In this document: in pieces, positions 33,261 to 57,999 of the stretch
How positions within the stretch are numbered: position 1 is the stretch's first letter
Layout of the letters: the number at the start of each line of letters is the position of its first letter
Assembly: GCF_963576545.1 (NCBI RefSeq)
Contig: NC_083639.1
Coordinates: 20,384,118 to 20,448,117 of the forward strand
Direction: 5' to 3'
Length of the DNA stretch: 64,000 nt
Origin: Limanda limanda
Lineage: Eukaryota > Chordata > Actinopteri > Pleuronectiformes > Pleuronectidae
Translations under genes and position numbers: made by a program
The notes under the pieces: generated by a model
Databases searched by the model: none
What the model saw: only the letters and a program-made list of their open reading frames with translations
Told to the model about the DNA's origin: nothing

Positions 33261-35339
33261 TCTTCTTAATCTCTTTTAAATCTCTCTTAAAGACACATAT
33301 AATAGATGAGCTTAACCCTTGTTTTTACTCTTTTCTAAGTTGTAACTTGTAACTTGAAAGGTAAAGTTTGTTATCAATATAATTATGTGCTTTTAGTATG
33401 TTTATAGGTTAACACTATAATGTTTGGATAATCTGGTAGTTAAGGTAACCTGGGAGACATACCGCTATTTTCTGTATTAAATGATTATTTCATTTTGATA
33501 AAAATTAAGGCGCTGATTAGCTTAGTTAATAAAGATGTACATTTAGAACAAAACCATGAATTAAAGTTTAATAAAAGATCAATATTGTGTAACGGAGTCA
33601 CTCATGTCAGGTCATTAACTCCTGAGCTCATACTAAAAAGGTTTTTGTACATTTTATGTTTGATTTGAAGGAGGTTTTCAGATTTCTTCTTTTGTGTTTG
33701 AAATGGCCTTGTCCAGCTTTACCCACTCCCCTGATTCTTACGGGAAATGAGAAAATTTCCAGGTAAAACCACTCCTGACTGGAGAAATCCTATTAATCAA
33801 TAACCATGTAAAAGAGCAGTGTGAGAGCACTTGGAGTGTTATAGTTGAAATTCACCCGCTCAGTGTGCATCACGCTGGTTAAACATTGGCAGCGAGGACA
33901 ATGCAAAGAGATTTTCCTCGTCATTATGACTCCACAGTTGATTAATGTGTGATTTGATTACATAATGGGTGCCTGGGTTGTACCGATGGCCTGTGCAGCT
34001 CAGTGGTGATAAGAGCGATATCAAAACCATCAAGTCATCGTGACTTCTACATGTCAGGAAAGGCTCCAGTTTCCTTCTGGCAACTTTCAGCTTTTCTAAG
34101 ACATTCTATCTTGAATCCCTTCCCCTAAAGAGGTTGGTCCGAAGAAGGAGTCAATTGAGTCTTTCAAGCAACGATCGTATTATTAGTTCAAAGGTCATAG
34201 GTTTACCACAGACGGACAGTTTCATAAGCCATAGTTCAGGTATATAAAAGATCAAGTTATATGACACAATAAGAGACAAGCCAAGCCCACAGTTTTTTGT
34301 CTTGTCTTGGTTTGTGTCAGGGACCGAGCAGGAAGATCAGAGAGCCACAGGCAGTTTCTATGAAAAAAATGTATTTTATTTTAGTTTTCATTAACAAAAA
34401 TGCAAAAGGATAAACTTCACAAAACTGGGCCAACCAACCACACTAGCCTCCGGTAAAAAGTGAAGACAAGTTAATATCGCCACAAAAACTGCCACTAAAT
34501 TTACAGAGGGGAACATATAGTGGCTGATCAAGCCACTATATATATAGATTATAGATTCAGACAAATATTGAAGACAAACTACAGCCACAACATAACACCC
34601 CAGTATAATGCCATATAATATTAACTAAGGAACAAAAATTAAACATAAATATCAACAGCAGTCAAAGACTAACAACAAAAAATCGCAATAAGGAAACAAT
34701 GTCCCTCCCCATGATTACAAGAGTCATGGTGCAGTCCAATTTATGCTCAAAGCCATTTAATGTATTCTGTTGCAGCTGGGCCTCCTTTTGCTGACCGGCC
34801 AGACGACTCCAGCAGCAACCCCCAGGACATGGTCACTCAAAGAAAACTTGATTAATCATTACAGTAAAGGAATATATAAATAAATGAAGTATGTTGTATG
34901 AAACAAATATCTATGTGTCCAGTTATTTATCTGTGATGTGGGTGCGTGTGCAAAGAGAAACAAACTAAGCATATTAGAAGTTAAGACAGGTTACCACCAT
35001 GTTACTGAATTTCACTGTGTGGTTGCTGGTGCGGCCATCACAGTTTGCAACATTGGCTCTTTAGAATGTCTCTTCCTTATATGTGGGTGGTTGAGTAATA
35101 GAAAGGATTTCCTTTTTTGCAACATGTGTAAGTTTGCTGCAGCAAGATTTTTCTCACAAATACAGTAGAAACCTACTCAACTGGGCAACGAGGAAAACAA
35201 ACTTGAAACTGATTGATTTTGATCATTGTTTGATGTTTACATGTTTCGATCCGTTGACATAAGTAGAGCAATTGCTCTCTGATTGTTGACAGAATGTCTT
35301 TAATTTTTAATGTTATGAGGACATATTGTCATTCAAACA

Positions 35340-35720
35340 CGCAGAACAACCAAAAGAAAAGCAAAGACAAAGATGCAAAGCGACCAAAATGGACCAAAAA
35401 AGCACCATGAAATAAACTGAACAACCTCAAATAGACACGCAATGAGGTGTGAAGTGACCACATTCATGCAAAACTACATAAGATATGCAAATACAATGAG
35501 ATGCAAAACAAGAGAAGCACACGAAGCAACAACAAAGTGACGCAAGAGAAACACAAAAACATAAAAATGGCCAAAAATGGATGCAAAACTACAGAGAGTT
35601 TTACATGAACAAGACACAAAATAGCCAGAAAGAGACACAATAAGAGTGGAGACACAAAATAAACATTACATTACTAAAAACAAATTCAAAACGACCAAAA
35701 AGAGAGACTCAAAACAGCAA
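35340..35720. repeat. Degenerate A-rich minisatellite
   Basis: Imperfect repetition of units like 'agagacacaaaa', 'atgcaaaac' and 'cgaccaaaa' over about 380 bp. Short related stretches occur at 30160-30245 (same strand sense) and about 40190-40350 (complementary sense). Confidence 0.55.
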
Positions 35721-36239
35721 TAACAGGATAAACCTGTACCCTTTAAACTGAATAAAATCCCCAGAATTGCATGTAGCTCCACCTCATCTGATAACACACA
35801 CAATATTTTTTGTTATAAAATTTACGGTTATAAGTCTGATGCAATAATGAGGCCATCAGGACAGTGAGATAATCTACCTTTCTTTCTTATTTTTGTTCTT
35901 GTCCCCCCATGAATATGTACACAAATGCATATATGGTGTATGTAAGCTATTTGTAGCTGTTTAAAAAAGGCATGTTCGCGGAAATCAAATAAATTCAGTG
36001 GAAGAAGGATTCCTCAGTCACTGCTCAGATTTCTGTTCCAGCTTTGCACGTGCAGCCTCACGAACATGTGAACAGGCCTGTTTGTGTGTGAGCTGCTAGA
36101 ATAACACACACCAGTGAATCAGTTGTCTCATATCACTGATATATTGTCATCAATAACATTCCTGCGCTGTGGTTGTATGCCTCTGCCGACCAGTGCAGCT
36201 TCTGTGTAGATATTACAACATTCTTTTTTTCATAGAAAG

Positions 36240-36720
36240 GTCACTGTAACCTTTACCTTTGACAGCTGAACCATGTAACATGAGGTCATTGTGACCTTGA
36301 CCTTTGACCTCCAGGCAACAAAATCAAATCAGTTCATCTTTAAGTCCAAATTTGAAGACATTCCCTCAAGCTGATCTTAAGATATCATAGAACATCATAG
36401 AACATAGACATACTTGTAAGGCCACCGTGACCTCTGGCTGCCAAAGTTGAGTGAGATAATCCTTGACTCCAAGTGAATGTTCGTGCCAAATTAGAAAGGT
36501 TTCCGTGATGGCCTTCCAGAGATATAACCTTCACAATGAAAAGAATGTGTTTTGTGAGGTCACCTTGACCTTGACCTTTGATCACCAAAATCGTATCAGT
36601 AAGTCCCTGAGTCCCAGGGAATATTTCAACCAAATTTAAAGAAATTAATTTCCATTCTTGAGATACTGCATTGGGGGGAATGGGACAACCCGAAAACATA
36701 ATGCCTCCTGCCACTGGTTG
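36240..36720. repeat. Tandem dispersed repeat carrying TGACCTTTGACC words
   Basis: Three diverged copies of a roughly 130-bp unit begin near 36280, 36415 and 36555. Each has 'gaggtca..gtgacctt', 'accaaaatc..atcagt', 'agtcc.agtgaat' and 'ccaaatt..aa' in order. The array closes with ACAACCCGAAAACATAATGC, a familiar end of a common fish repeat. A 142-aa minus ORF across it is not a gene. Confidence 0.65.
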
Positions 36721-37558
36721 TCTCCGGCGTGGAGGTAAACACATAAACCCCATCAAAGCTGTGGTCGTCATGGCAGCCAGCGCAGGTGACAGCGTTTTCA
36801 GACATGAGCCCACAAAGCCGACAAAGGCTTCACACCAGCCCAGATGCTATTGATGAAGACCACTTGTGAGGGCTGAATGGTCCCACAGACACACACAGGT
36901 TGAAATGATGCTAATATCTCTGTGCCGCTCTCTGATGTAGATGATGTGAATAGACGACCCCTTCATGGTGGTTGGGATCCCGGTGCCTGAACAGTGCTCA
37001 AAATATCCCACCCACCTCACCTCCTTCATTTAAACTGTGCTGCAGTGTAAGGGTCTTCAATGAGAGACAAATACATACAATGTAATCAATTGCATGAGGA
37101 ATAAATCTCTTCAGATTGTAGTGTTTCTCGATTGTAAAGGGATTTCATTCTTTCCATTTTTTTAAAGTAAATCATGGCATTTTTCCTAATGATACTGTAA
37201 CCCTATGTCTATATTGTTAGGTTTCATATGATTGGCTGTTGGATGAGGAAGTGACTTCATTAAATAAAATTTGAGATAAAATGTTACATAAAAGTCATCG
37301 AGGAGGGAAGAGGCATTTAGAGTTTTTTTTTTTTTTAAACAACAAATGTCAAATATGGACTATTTCACTTACACATTGTAAAAAAATCGACAAAATGTAT
37401 CTATATCACCATTTCAATTATTGTGAACCATGGGTTATCATGAAATGTGCCAAAATATATTCATAACTTTATAACCATTGTTGATAACATCAAGTGTCCA
37501 TTTACATAAGAAACTAGGTCAATTTGTTACAGGACTGCATCTTTTCATCAGTGGTTGT

Positions 37559-37818
37559 AAATCAATTAGGGCTGGGCAAGTTAACTCGTTTTAATCGAGT
37601 TAACTCAAGTGATGAGTTAACTCGATTGTTTATCCGCCAATTATTTTCTTTTTTCCTGTTCTGCAGCAGTCAGCAACAGACTTTCACAAAATAAAAGCCT
37701 GACTTTCACAATAAAACAATAAATAATCAAACCTGAGTGAATGCGAGATAAAATAATTAATCGAGTTAACTCATCACTTGAGTTAACTCGAGTTAACTTG
37801 CCCAGCCCTAAAATCAAT
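37559..37818. mobile_element. hAT-type MITE with long inverted repeats and perfect 8-bp duplication
   Basis: The element is 37567-37810 (244 bp), starting TAGGGCTGGGCAAGTTAACT and ending with its complement. The inverted repeats extend more than 50 bp with few mismatches and are full of GAGTTAACTC words. Direct duplications AAATCAAT flank it (37559-37566, 37811-37818). An 8-bp duplication and TAGGG ends fit hAT mobilisation. Confidence 0.88.
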
Positions 37819-38299
37819 TAAGCAACAGTTTGTTGTAGACACTATGTAACAACCTTATGTAATGGAATATCAATGACTAAAAACAACAGTGATAAGCTTT
37901 GAAAAGTGGACACGTTACACTGGTCCTTTAATAACTTAGGCCGACAATTTGCCAATGTTCTGACTATAAACCAGTAAGAACAAGAACTCTGTAGAAAACA
38001 AATCATATACCGTTTGTTTTCTTTAATGATTTATAAAAGTGAAGAGTCAGACAAATTGAAGGTTAACTCTTCCTTTATTAAATCTTAAGAGAGAAGTAAT
38101 CTACAGTGGTTTGACACCAACGAACAAGTCGTTTATATCACTGACTAACTCACTGAGGGCACCCCGGGTGCTGTCCTCTAGAAGACTGAATATATCGCTT
38201 ACATACAGATAAGGCAGAGGCAAACAGCAAGATGCAACACACAAAGCATTAAATTAATAAGAGTACAAATTTTAAGAAAATGTTTTGTTGAAACCACAT

Positions 38300-39181
38300 T
38301 CAGTACAGTATTTATTTTCCATTTGAGTGTGTCTGAACGTGTTGTGATGCAGCACAGCAGAGGTTTGAGAGGTGTTCACCTGCTGGCTCTTCTTCTCTGT
38401 GCAGGCTTGTTTTAAATAAACACTTTGGAGGGACAAATGTTCTTGTCACGGCAGAAAAACCCTGGTGCCTCCTCACACCAGACACAAATATTGACAACAT
38501 GTACAGACCTTTATATTATATAAAGATCATATAAGAGGAATGTGCTGAATGATGAAGGCTCAACATTTATTCGACGAATACACACACACACCAAATGAAA
38601 TAATTACGCTGCAGCAGAGTTCAGAGCCGTGCAGCCGTTCAAACCCTGTGTATGCTTGTTTCAATCTGTTCTACTGAAGTCTAATTCAGCCTTCGCACCG
38701 GGTGTAAACTGGGGAGTGAATGATAAATGTTTGAAGTTGGGGTTGGACGAAGGGTTGGGGACCATCAGGTGCTTCTGCAGAGGGACATCGATCCTCGCCC
38801 ACCTCATCATTTGAGGTTACAGGCCAGGACGTCAAAAACAGCCCAAACACTCACACTCAAAGGGTGTGTGTGTGTGTGTGTGTTGGTGCTTCTCTGAGAA
38901 CATCACACTGGTGAAGCCCAGGAGATCAGCAGAGTAACCCCGCTGTTCAGCAGGCTGCCCTCACATTAAACTTCCTCAGAGCTGGAGACTCGCTCAGCCT
39001 CAGCTCGGGATTCTTTCAGCCACCTCTCAGCTCATCGGTGAACCAAAATGATTCAGACGCTGGCTGTGGTGTGAGCCTTGCCCTGAGACACAGCTGCCCT
39101 GTAAAGTGAGCAGTGTGAGGTGAGGCTGAGCGGAGTAGAGAGGGAGTGGAACGTGAGAGCAGCCCGCTAAACAAGCAGGGT
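38300..39181 (-). other. txnrd3: Probable 3' UTR of txnrd3; must carry the SECIS element
   Basis: Downstream of the TAA the minus strand has AATAAA hexamers at 38566-38571, 38311-38316 and 38074-38079. Decoding UGA as Sec needs a SECIS hairpin in the 3' UTR. I inspected this interval for ATGA/GTGA, an apical AA and a distal GA. The best quartet-like pairing is ATGA-GGTG...CACC-TGAT at about 38772-38815, but it lacks the apical AA, so I do not call it. A GT microsatellite is at 38864-38883. Confidence 0.45.
38864..38883. repeat. (GT)n microsatellite in the txnrd3 3' region
   Basis: Ten GT units; in the txnrd3 transcript this would read as CA repeats. Confidence 0.85.
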
Positions 39182-52468
<13,287 letters not shown>

Positions 52469-52800
52469 TTTTGCAGCAGATATCCGTGTGCCTCCGCGGA
52501 GCAAAGCCTGGAAACACGACTGGCTGTAGGGTGGGGTGTCTAATGACGCCGCTCCGGGTCTCTGGATGTGGATATGAAAGAGTCTTCCAGTCTCTTGGTT
52601 GTTTCTCCGGGAGCCCGCGGTAACAAGCAGCCGGCCTGGGGCTCTCCTCTGCGGTCAGTGACTCATGCACCAGCCGCGCCAAACCTCCTTTATTATGGGC
52701 TCTTACTATCTGGGTGCGCTCGATCCGTGGCTCCTCGCTCCCCGCCTGCAACCGTAACAGCCACTGTGACAGGGAGGAACTCCGCCCGCGCGTTCAATCT
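52469..52800 (-). promoter_or_regulatory. txnrd3: GC-rich promoter/5' leader of txnrd3 with AP-1/ARE-like site
   Basis: The region upstream of the start codon is GC- and CpG-rich and TATA-less. At 52659-52665 is TGACTCA, an exact AP-1 core, followed by TGCA. This resembles an antioxidant-response/NF-E2-type element but has one extra base relative to TGACTCAGCA. In the txnrd3 frame an in-frame TGA stop lies at 52655-52657 and an in-frame CTG at 52628-52630, so the frame is open for 62 codons above the ATG. Binding is inference only. Confidence 0.45.
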
Positions 52801-53520
52801 AGGGCCTCAAAACGTACCTACCCACAAAACGTCACTGGCTTGTCGTTTTACGTGCCATTCAGGCACAAACCTACAAATCCATCAAAACCATCGATGTTTT
52901 TCAATGTTTCTATGAATTTGAAGTGAAACTCTCGCGTCCTATTTCCTTTTCCTCTATGTTGTTGTTTTCTTTCGTTTTTTCATTGTTGATTATTTATTCT
53001 GTTTGATCTTCTTGATATATAATTGATATGTGACAATTTATGACCATTTAATCTTTCTGTTTCAATACTGTATGTGGACTGCCTATAATAAAGGTTGTTG
53101 ATAGAATAAATAAAATAAATAAACACACAAAACTGTCATCACCCCCTAAATATTCACATTAAAAAACAATTATTTTAGTCCTACACGCGTGTTAAGATGA
53201 AGAAATAAAGAATTTACTTAAGTTTGTGCAACTATAACCGAAGTGAGGGGGCCTACAGGCACTTCTGATAGACAGCTAATCCTGAATTAAGAGAGAAGTG
53301 AAGCGGAGATTTAATGTTTGCAACACAAGGCAGAGTCACTGGATGATCATGTGGCTGCTTAGAGTTATAGATTTATATCTTGTCACCTAGTCTGGACTGA
53401 GTCCATCAAGTCCATACGCAAATACATACGCAAATACATAGTTATTTAGCGCCACCTACTGGTAAATATAGTATATGACAAGTAACAGGTGCATCGTATT
53501 TAATACACAGTTCAAGTTTA

Positions 53521-53553
53521 AATTCTATATATAAGTGTTTTATATATAGAATT
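53521..53553. repeat. Near-perfect palindrome
   Basis: AATTCTATATATAA, a four-base spacer GTGT, then TTTATATATAGAATT. Could form a hairpin or cruciform; probably a chance AT-rich palindrome or a MITE scar. Confidence 0.7.
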
Positions 53554-53849
53554 TTGTTTGTTTATTGTCTTGTACAAGTTGGACGACAATTACCAGGTCA
53601 GTGAGGCGGTAATTTGTGTAATTATTAAATACAAATAGAACAAAGTAGAAAGAGTGTCATGTCAAAAACTCAAATACAATACTAAAAATTCCTTTACATT
53701 CAAATATGCAGTGTAACTTTCGAAGTTGCAAATATATAGTGACAGCGATGAACTGTATAAGAATATGTATGTATTTTCCAGAGGGTTAGGGTTAGAGTGA
53801 TAAAATAGTGCAAACACCATGGACCATGGAAAAAATAGCTCTTCCTCCA

Positions 53850-53990
53850 TCTGCATGCCGGAGTGCCCTCGGGCAAGAGATTGAACCACAAATTCCTCCT
53901 TATGGAAAAAGTGCTGCCCATGGATGAAATGTAAGAATATGTGTGCAAAGGTTATTGGCTGTACTGTAAGTGGTCAACAAGAATAGAAAT
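53850..53990. repeat. Retroposon 3'-tail fragment
   Basis: Blocks GCCCTCGGGCAAGAGATTGA, AAAGTGCTGCCCATGGATG and GGCTGTACTGTAAGTGGTCA parallel the tail at 49275-49430. Confidence 0.5.
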
Positions 53991-55539
53991 TCACTATATT
54001 AATACATACCTCCTCTTCACTACAACAAGTTGTTTTATTTCCCGTTAGATTCCAATGTTCACTTCAGTATTTCTCAGCTCACCAACTGAATGCTGTCTAT
54101 GTAATTGTTGTTGGAAAAGTTAAAAATCATAATGTCTTCTACTCACACTTCCCCCTTAAATCAATGTTTCACTGTTCTGTAGCGTTATATTTGTCTGTTC
54201 AAGTAGGTGATTTAGCATTGCACTTGCCAAAGTTGAGGGATTCACATAATCAAGTCAAGGCCGATGAAAATGAGGCAGACTAATCTTAACTTTAAGACCC
54301 TTATATGTGTCAAGCTCTAGAATCACTGGTTCCCACACTTCTCATATGGCAGATTCAAACCATCTGTCGTCAGACTGTCTGTTACAAAATGTGATGTCTC
54401 ATGTCCAAACTGAGATGACCCTCATGGCATTATCATGGTAATTTTTTTCAGATTTTAGATAACCCCATTCTGAGCTAGAGCAGATATTTTAGATGATGAG
54501 TTTCAGAGGACCTTCTGACAATTAAACAAATCTTTATGTATGAATAAGGTGGATTTCCCCTTTAACCCGACAAAACCAGTAATACATTTTTTTACCATTT
54601 AATCTAACAGTTACTTATTTTGTTTCTATGGTAGTTCAATCAGTGAACCTGTGAACAAACATATTGCTTAGTAAAGACATCCAGCAGCTACACAAAGCAA
54701 CATTAGCACATGGAGTCACATTTCACTACCTGGTGAGTGTAGGATCAACAATCTCTTTCTTTTAGCGATACCTTTGCCCCTGTGATATCTGGATTTTTAC
54801 TGTTCACTAGCGTCACTAGCCGACCTCTTTCATGTAGTCTCACTCGCTGGAATTATTTTATTTATCCCCCAATCCTCTTCTGTCAACCATTGCTGGACTA
54901 TATAATCTTGGGAAAAAATCAATTGCAGTCGATATCTATCAGATAATTAAATTAACCAAATTTAAGGAGATATTGTTTGTTGTTTTTCAATTCTTATTTA
55001 CTCCATTGCCATCAGTCAATAGCCTAAAATGGAGGACAGTTGATGATCTTGTTAATAGTGCAGCAGCCTCAATGTGTATGAAATTCAACCTTGCCGCCCC
55101 TCTGAAAACAAAAGTAGGGGCGGTGGGAAAGGTTGGCATAATATACCAGAGGAGTTTAGCTCCATAATACAGTTCATAAACATGTGCTTTAAAACAGAAA
55201 TTGCTCCGGAAATACAGGCTCACTTCTGGTATCCTTGAGTAAGAGTAGAATGGGAACTAGATGCTTCAGCTACCAGGCTCCTCTCCTGTGTAGCCATCTC
55301 CCATCTCTCTATCCAAATAAAACTGAATGGAACTGTCATTTGATACAATCGTAAAAGTTCTTGGTTATAGCAGCTTTATAATTTGAACATTATATTTTTA
55401 CGGCAACTTGCTTTTTTTACCGCTTTAGGATTTTTTCCAGTATGAAAACTGACAGTCAGAGCCAGTAAACCTCATGGGCACCAAAGTTCAGTCCTTATGA
55501 GGCCAATAATTGTTTGGTCCTGGTTATTGGAGTAAGATG

Positions 55540-55990
55540 TGAATAATGGTTAGATTAAGGTTAATGTTAAGGTTAAGGTTAGGCATCTATTGGTCATGGT
55601 TGTGGTAAGGGATCAGGTTTTGGTTAGACTGTCGATGATGAATGGAAGTGAATGCAAAATCTTAATGAGCATAGCTGTGCAAACCTGTGTGTGTGTCCAG
55701 GTATTACTCATGTTCTAGGTACACAAAGCTGCTAACACAGTCACATTATGGGGACTTGTCTACCTTATAGGGACAAAGAGCAAGTCTCCATAATGTAAAA
55801 CATTACATTTTACATTATAAGGTGGAATTATGTTTTAAGTAAGAGTGTTGTAAAGTTAGGTTTAGGTTAAGGTTAGGGTTAGGCAAGTAGCAACTGTGGT
55901 TATGGTTAGAGCAAGTCATTGTAAGTCAATGTAAGGTCCTCTGAAGTCATGGAAACCCGACTGTGTGTGTGTGTTTGTGTCTCTGTGTGT
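55540..55990. repeat. Dispersed repeat with degenerate GGTTAGGGTTA-like words and GT tail
   Basis: Contains 'taaggttaaggttaggc' and 'ggttaaggttagggttaggc', 'tatggggacttgtc', 'gaagtcatggaaacccg' and ends in a GT run. This combination is a widespread fish repeat. The TTAGGG-like words are too irregular and short to be telomeric DNA. Confidence 0.55.
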
Positions 55991-56488
55991 GTTTGTGTGA
56001 GCATAGAGTATATTGAGTCAGAACAAAAGTCAGAAAAGTATTACAAACAGACTTTTTGTTAATGTAGCCCCGTCCTCAGAAAAACCACAGAAGACATCTT
56101 CAGAGGAGAGAAGCATATACATATGGTATGACTCTACTTAATCTGACTCACAGTGGACATGTGCCAATACAATTGTGTTACATATTTGTTTGTCGTCAGT
56201 AAACTATAAGCCTCAGGTTTATTTTTCATGAGATCTACAATAAAACCCAAGTTTTTATTTGATGTGTCAGGAGGTTGGGGACTGACAGGTTTAGTCAGTG
56301 TAACTGTAATTACTGAATATTCCAGTCAAATGAGATGTGAAGGGTAAACATTGGGGTGGAACCATTAGTCATGTCACTATAGTGAGAAGCAGATGTGTCA
56401 ACAGTGACCAACTCAGCAAACACCTCACCAGAGGTAGGATGAGGCAATGTGATGTGTCAGTGTTCCAAGGAAGAGAAATATGATCTAG

Positions 56489-57044
56489 AGGGATAGTTCA
56501 CCCAAAAATGAAAAGTTACTCAATGTCTACTCACCACTATGCCGATGGAGGAGTGGGTGAAGTGTTTGAGTCCACATAACGCTTTAGGAGTTCCAGGGGT
56601 GAACAGTGATCTAGCCAAATCCAAAACAACTGAAGTCAAGGGTGTCCACTACTTCAAACGTAAAAAAAAACTAAAAACAGAAATAAAGCATAACCTGACT
56701 CCATACCGCTCCTGTGGTGTCATCCAAGTGTCCCTTAACCCCGAAATTCAGATTTTTCATTCAGATTTCACTCGGTATGGGATCATGTTTTTAGCCAAAA
56801 GGTCCAGTGATATCCTCCTCTGGAGCCATGTTCATTTGTGTATCAGTTTGGGTTTTTATTTCTATAATTGTTTTTTTTTTGCGTTTGCAGAAGTTGTCGC
56901 AATCTATTTCAATTGTATTGGATTCGACTGCAACGCTGTTTCCCCCTGAAACTCCTAAAAGTGTTTTGTGGACACTTCACCCACCCCTCCATCTCCAAAG
57001 TGGTAGATACTGAGTAAACTTCCGTTTTTGGGTGAACTATCCCT
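56489..57044. mobile_element. Second copy of the AGGGATAGTTCACCC element
   Basis: Starts AGGGATAGTTCACCCAAAAA and ends GGGTGAACTATCCCT followed by TTAA. It shares CACTATGCCGATGGA and other internal words with 3860-4104 but is longer (556 bp). The left flank is CTAG rather than TTAA, so the duplication is decayed or absent. The right edge was later hit by the hAT element. Confidence 0.7.
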
Positions 57045-57612
57045 TTAAGGCAGGGGTTTTCAACTAGTTTTGTCCCAGAGACCACCATTCTGACTAGAAA
57101 GTAATCCGCGGCCCACTGATGTGCCTATGCGCACGCGTGCCCACGTGTGTGTGCGTGCGTGCATGTGGATAGAAGGAAGTTTTAACATTTGGTTTTCCAT
57201 GCTGGTTTTATTTAAACACCTCAAACAAATCTAGAAAAATCTGTGTAAAAAACATCAAAAGCGGTTGATTTTCAGTGCTTAAGAATTAAAAACAAAATTA
57301 AAATGCAGTTTGTAGTTGTACTGCATCTCAGAACCATATGTACATCAGTATATAACGTTCATGACTTAAATGTACAGACATGTAGCTGACATGTGGAGAG
57401 AACGTTAAAGTAACGGTGATCAATAACAATCAACATAAACTGGGGCTTCAACTGAAGAGGGGAGATGACAAAGTAATGCAGAATATGTCACAAATGATAA
57501 TCATACAATATCACACAAACAATTGAGGCCTACTTAAGTTTAACCTCAGGATCACCATCAGCAAATCCCACCTACTCCTAGTGTTGGGGGGGAGGGTGGT
57601 GGTTGAGTAGTA

Positions 57613-57668
<56 letters not shown>

Positions 57669-57870
57669 GAGAGGGAATACCTATCAGTGTGATATCTGGG
57701 CATGGTCAAGTCCACTCACCTTTATATTATTTTAGACATATTTTTCTAATTTTAGATATTTTTCACGATATTCAAGAGTAACCTGGAAATGTGTTTGCTG
57801 ACCCCTGCAATGCCGTCGCGGACCACCAAGGGGGCCGGGGACCCCCGGTTGAAAACCCCCTGCTTTAAGG
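57043..57870. mobile_element. Non-autonomous hAT element with perfect 8-bp duplication
   Basis: The element is 57051-57862 (812 bp). It starts CAGGGGTTTTCAACTAG and its other end, read on minus, starts CAGGGGGTTTTCAACCGG. CAGGGG termini and the exact duplication CTTTAAGG (57043-57050, 57863-57870) are hallmarks of hAT. A GT microsatellite (57617-57666) lies inside; no transposase ORF. The duplicated octamer is the terminal sequence of the neighbouring TTAA-type element, so this insertion is the younger. Confidence 0.9.
57617..57666. repeat. (GT)n microsatellite inside the hAT element
   Basis: Twenty-five GT units. Confidence 0.95.
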
Positions 57871-57999
57871 CAATAAACCAATTAACATCAGTTGCAACAC
57901 TAGATGGCTATGAATTCGACAAAAGAGAAATGGCAGCATCTCGGTCCCTGCTGACGTCACGTTGCTGATTCAGGCCGGCGTCATCGGGGACTTTTAACT

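Larger units (their letters stand above)
26887..38299. other. Intergenic DNA between chst13 and txnrd3
   Basis: No gene recognised. It holds the inverted-repeat element 27774-28490, CA and GGA microsatellites, a LINE-like relic (33040-33260), degenerate minisatellites (30160-30245, 35340-35720), a DR1-containing tandem repeat (36240-36720) and a hAT-type MITE (37567-37810). The remaining ORFs are short and motif-free. Confidence 0.6.
52801..57999. other. Divergent intergenic region between txnrd3 and bin2
   Basis: No gene recognised. It contains a short palindrome (53521-53553), a retroposon-tail fragment (53850-53990), a TTAGGG-like degenerate repeat block (55540-55990), and the composite TTAA-type/hAT insertion (56489-57870). 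About 5.8 kb separates the two start codons, too far for an obvious shared bidirectional promoter. Confidence 0.6.

Noticed and set aside
35340..35720. CRISPR-like array
   Set aside because: Eukaryotic genome; units are degenerate, spacing is irregular and there are no conserved repeats with unique spacers.
36385..36813. 142-aa minus-strand ORF
   Set aside because: Lies inside the DR1-type tandem repeat; a repeat-derived reading frame.
38772..38815. SECIS call for txnrd3
   Set aside because: The quartet-like pairing exists but the apical AA and a helix of proper length are missing, so it is kept only as a candidate to test.
55540..55990. Interstitial telomeric repeat
   Set aside because: TTAGGG-like words are few and irregular and belong to a common dispersed fish repeat.
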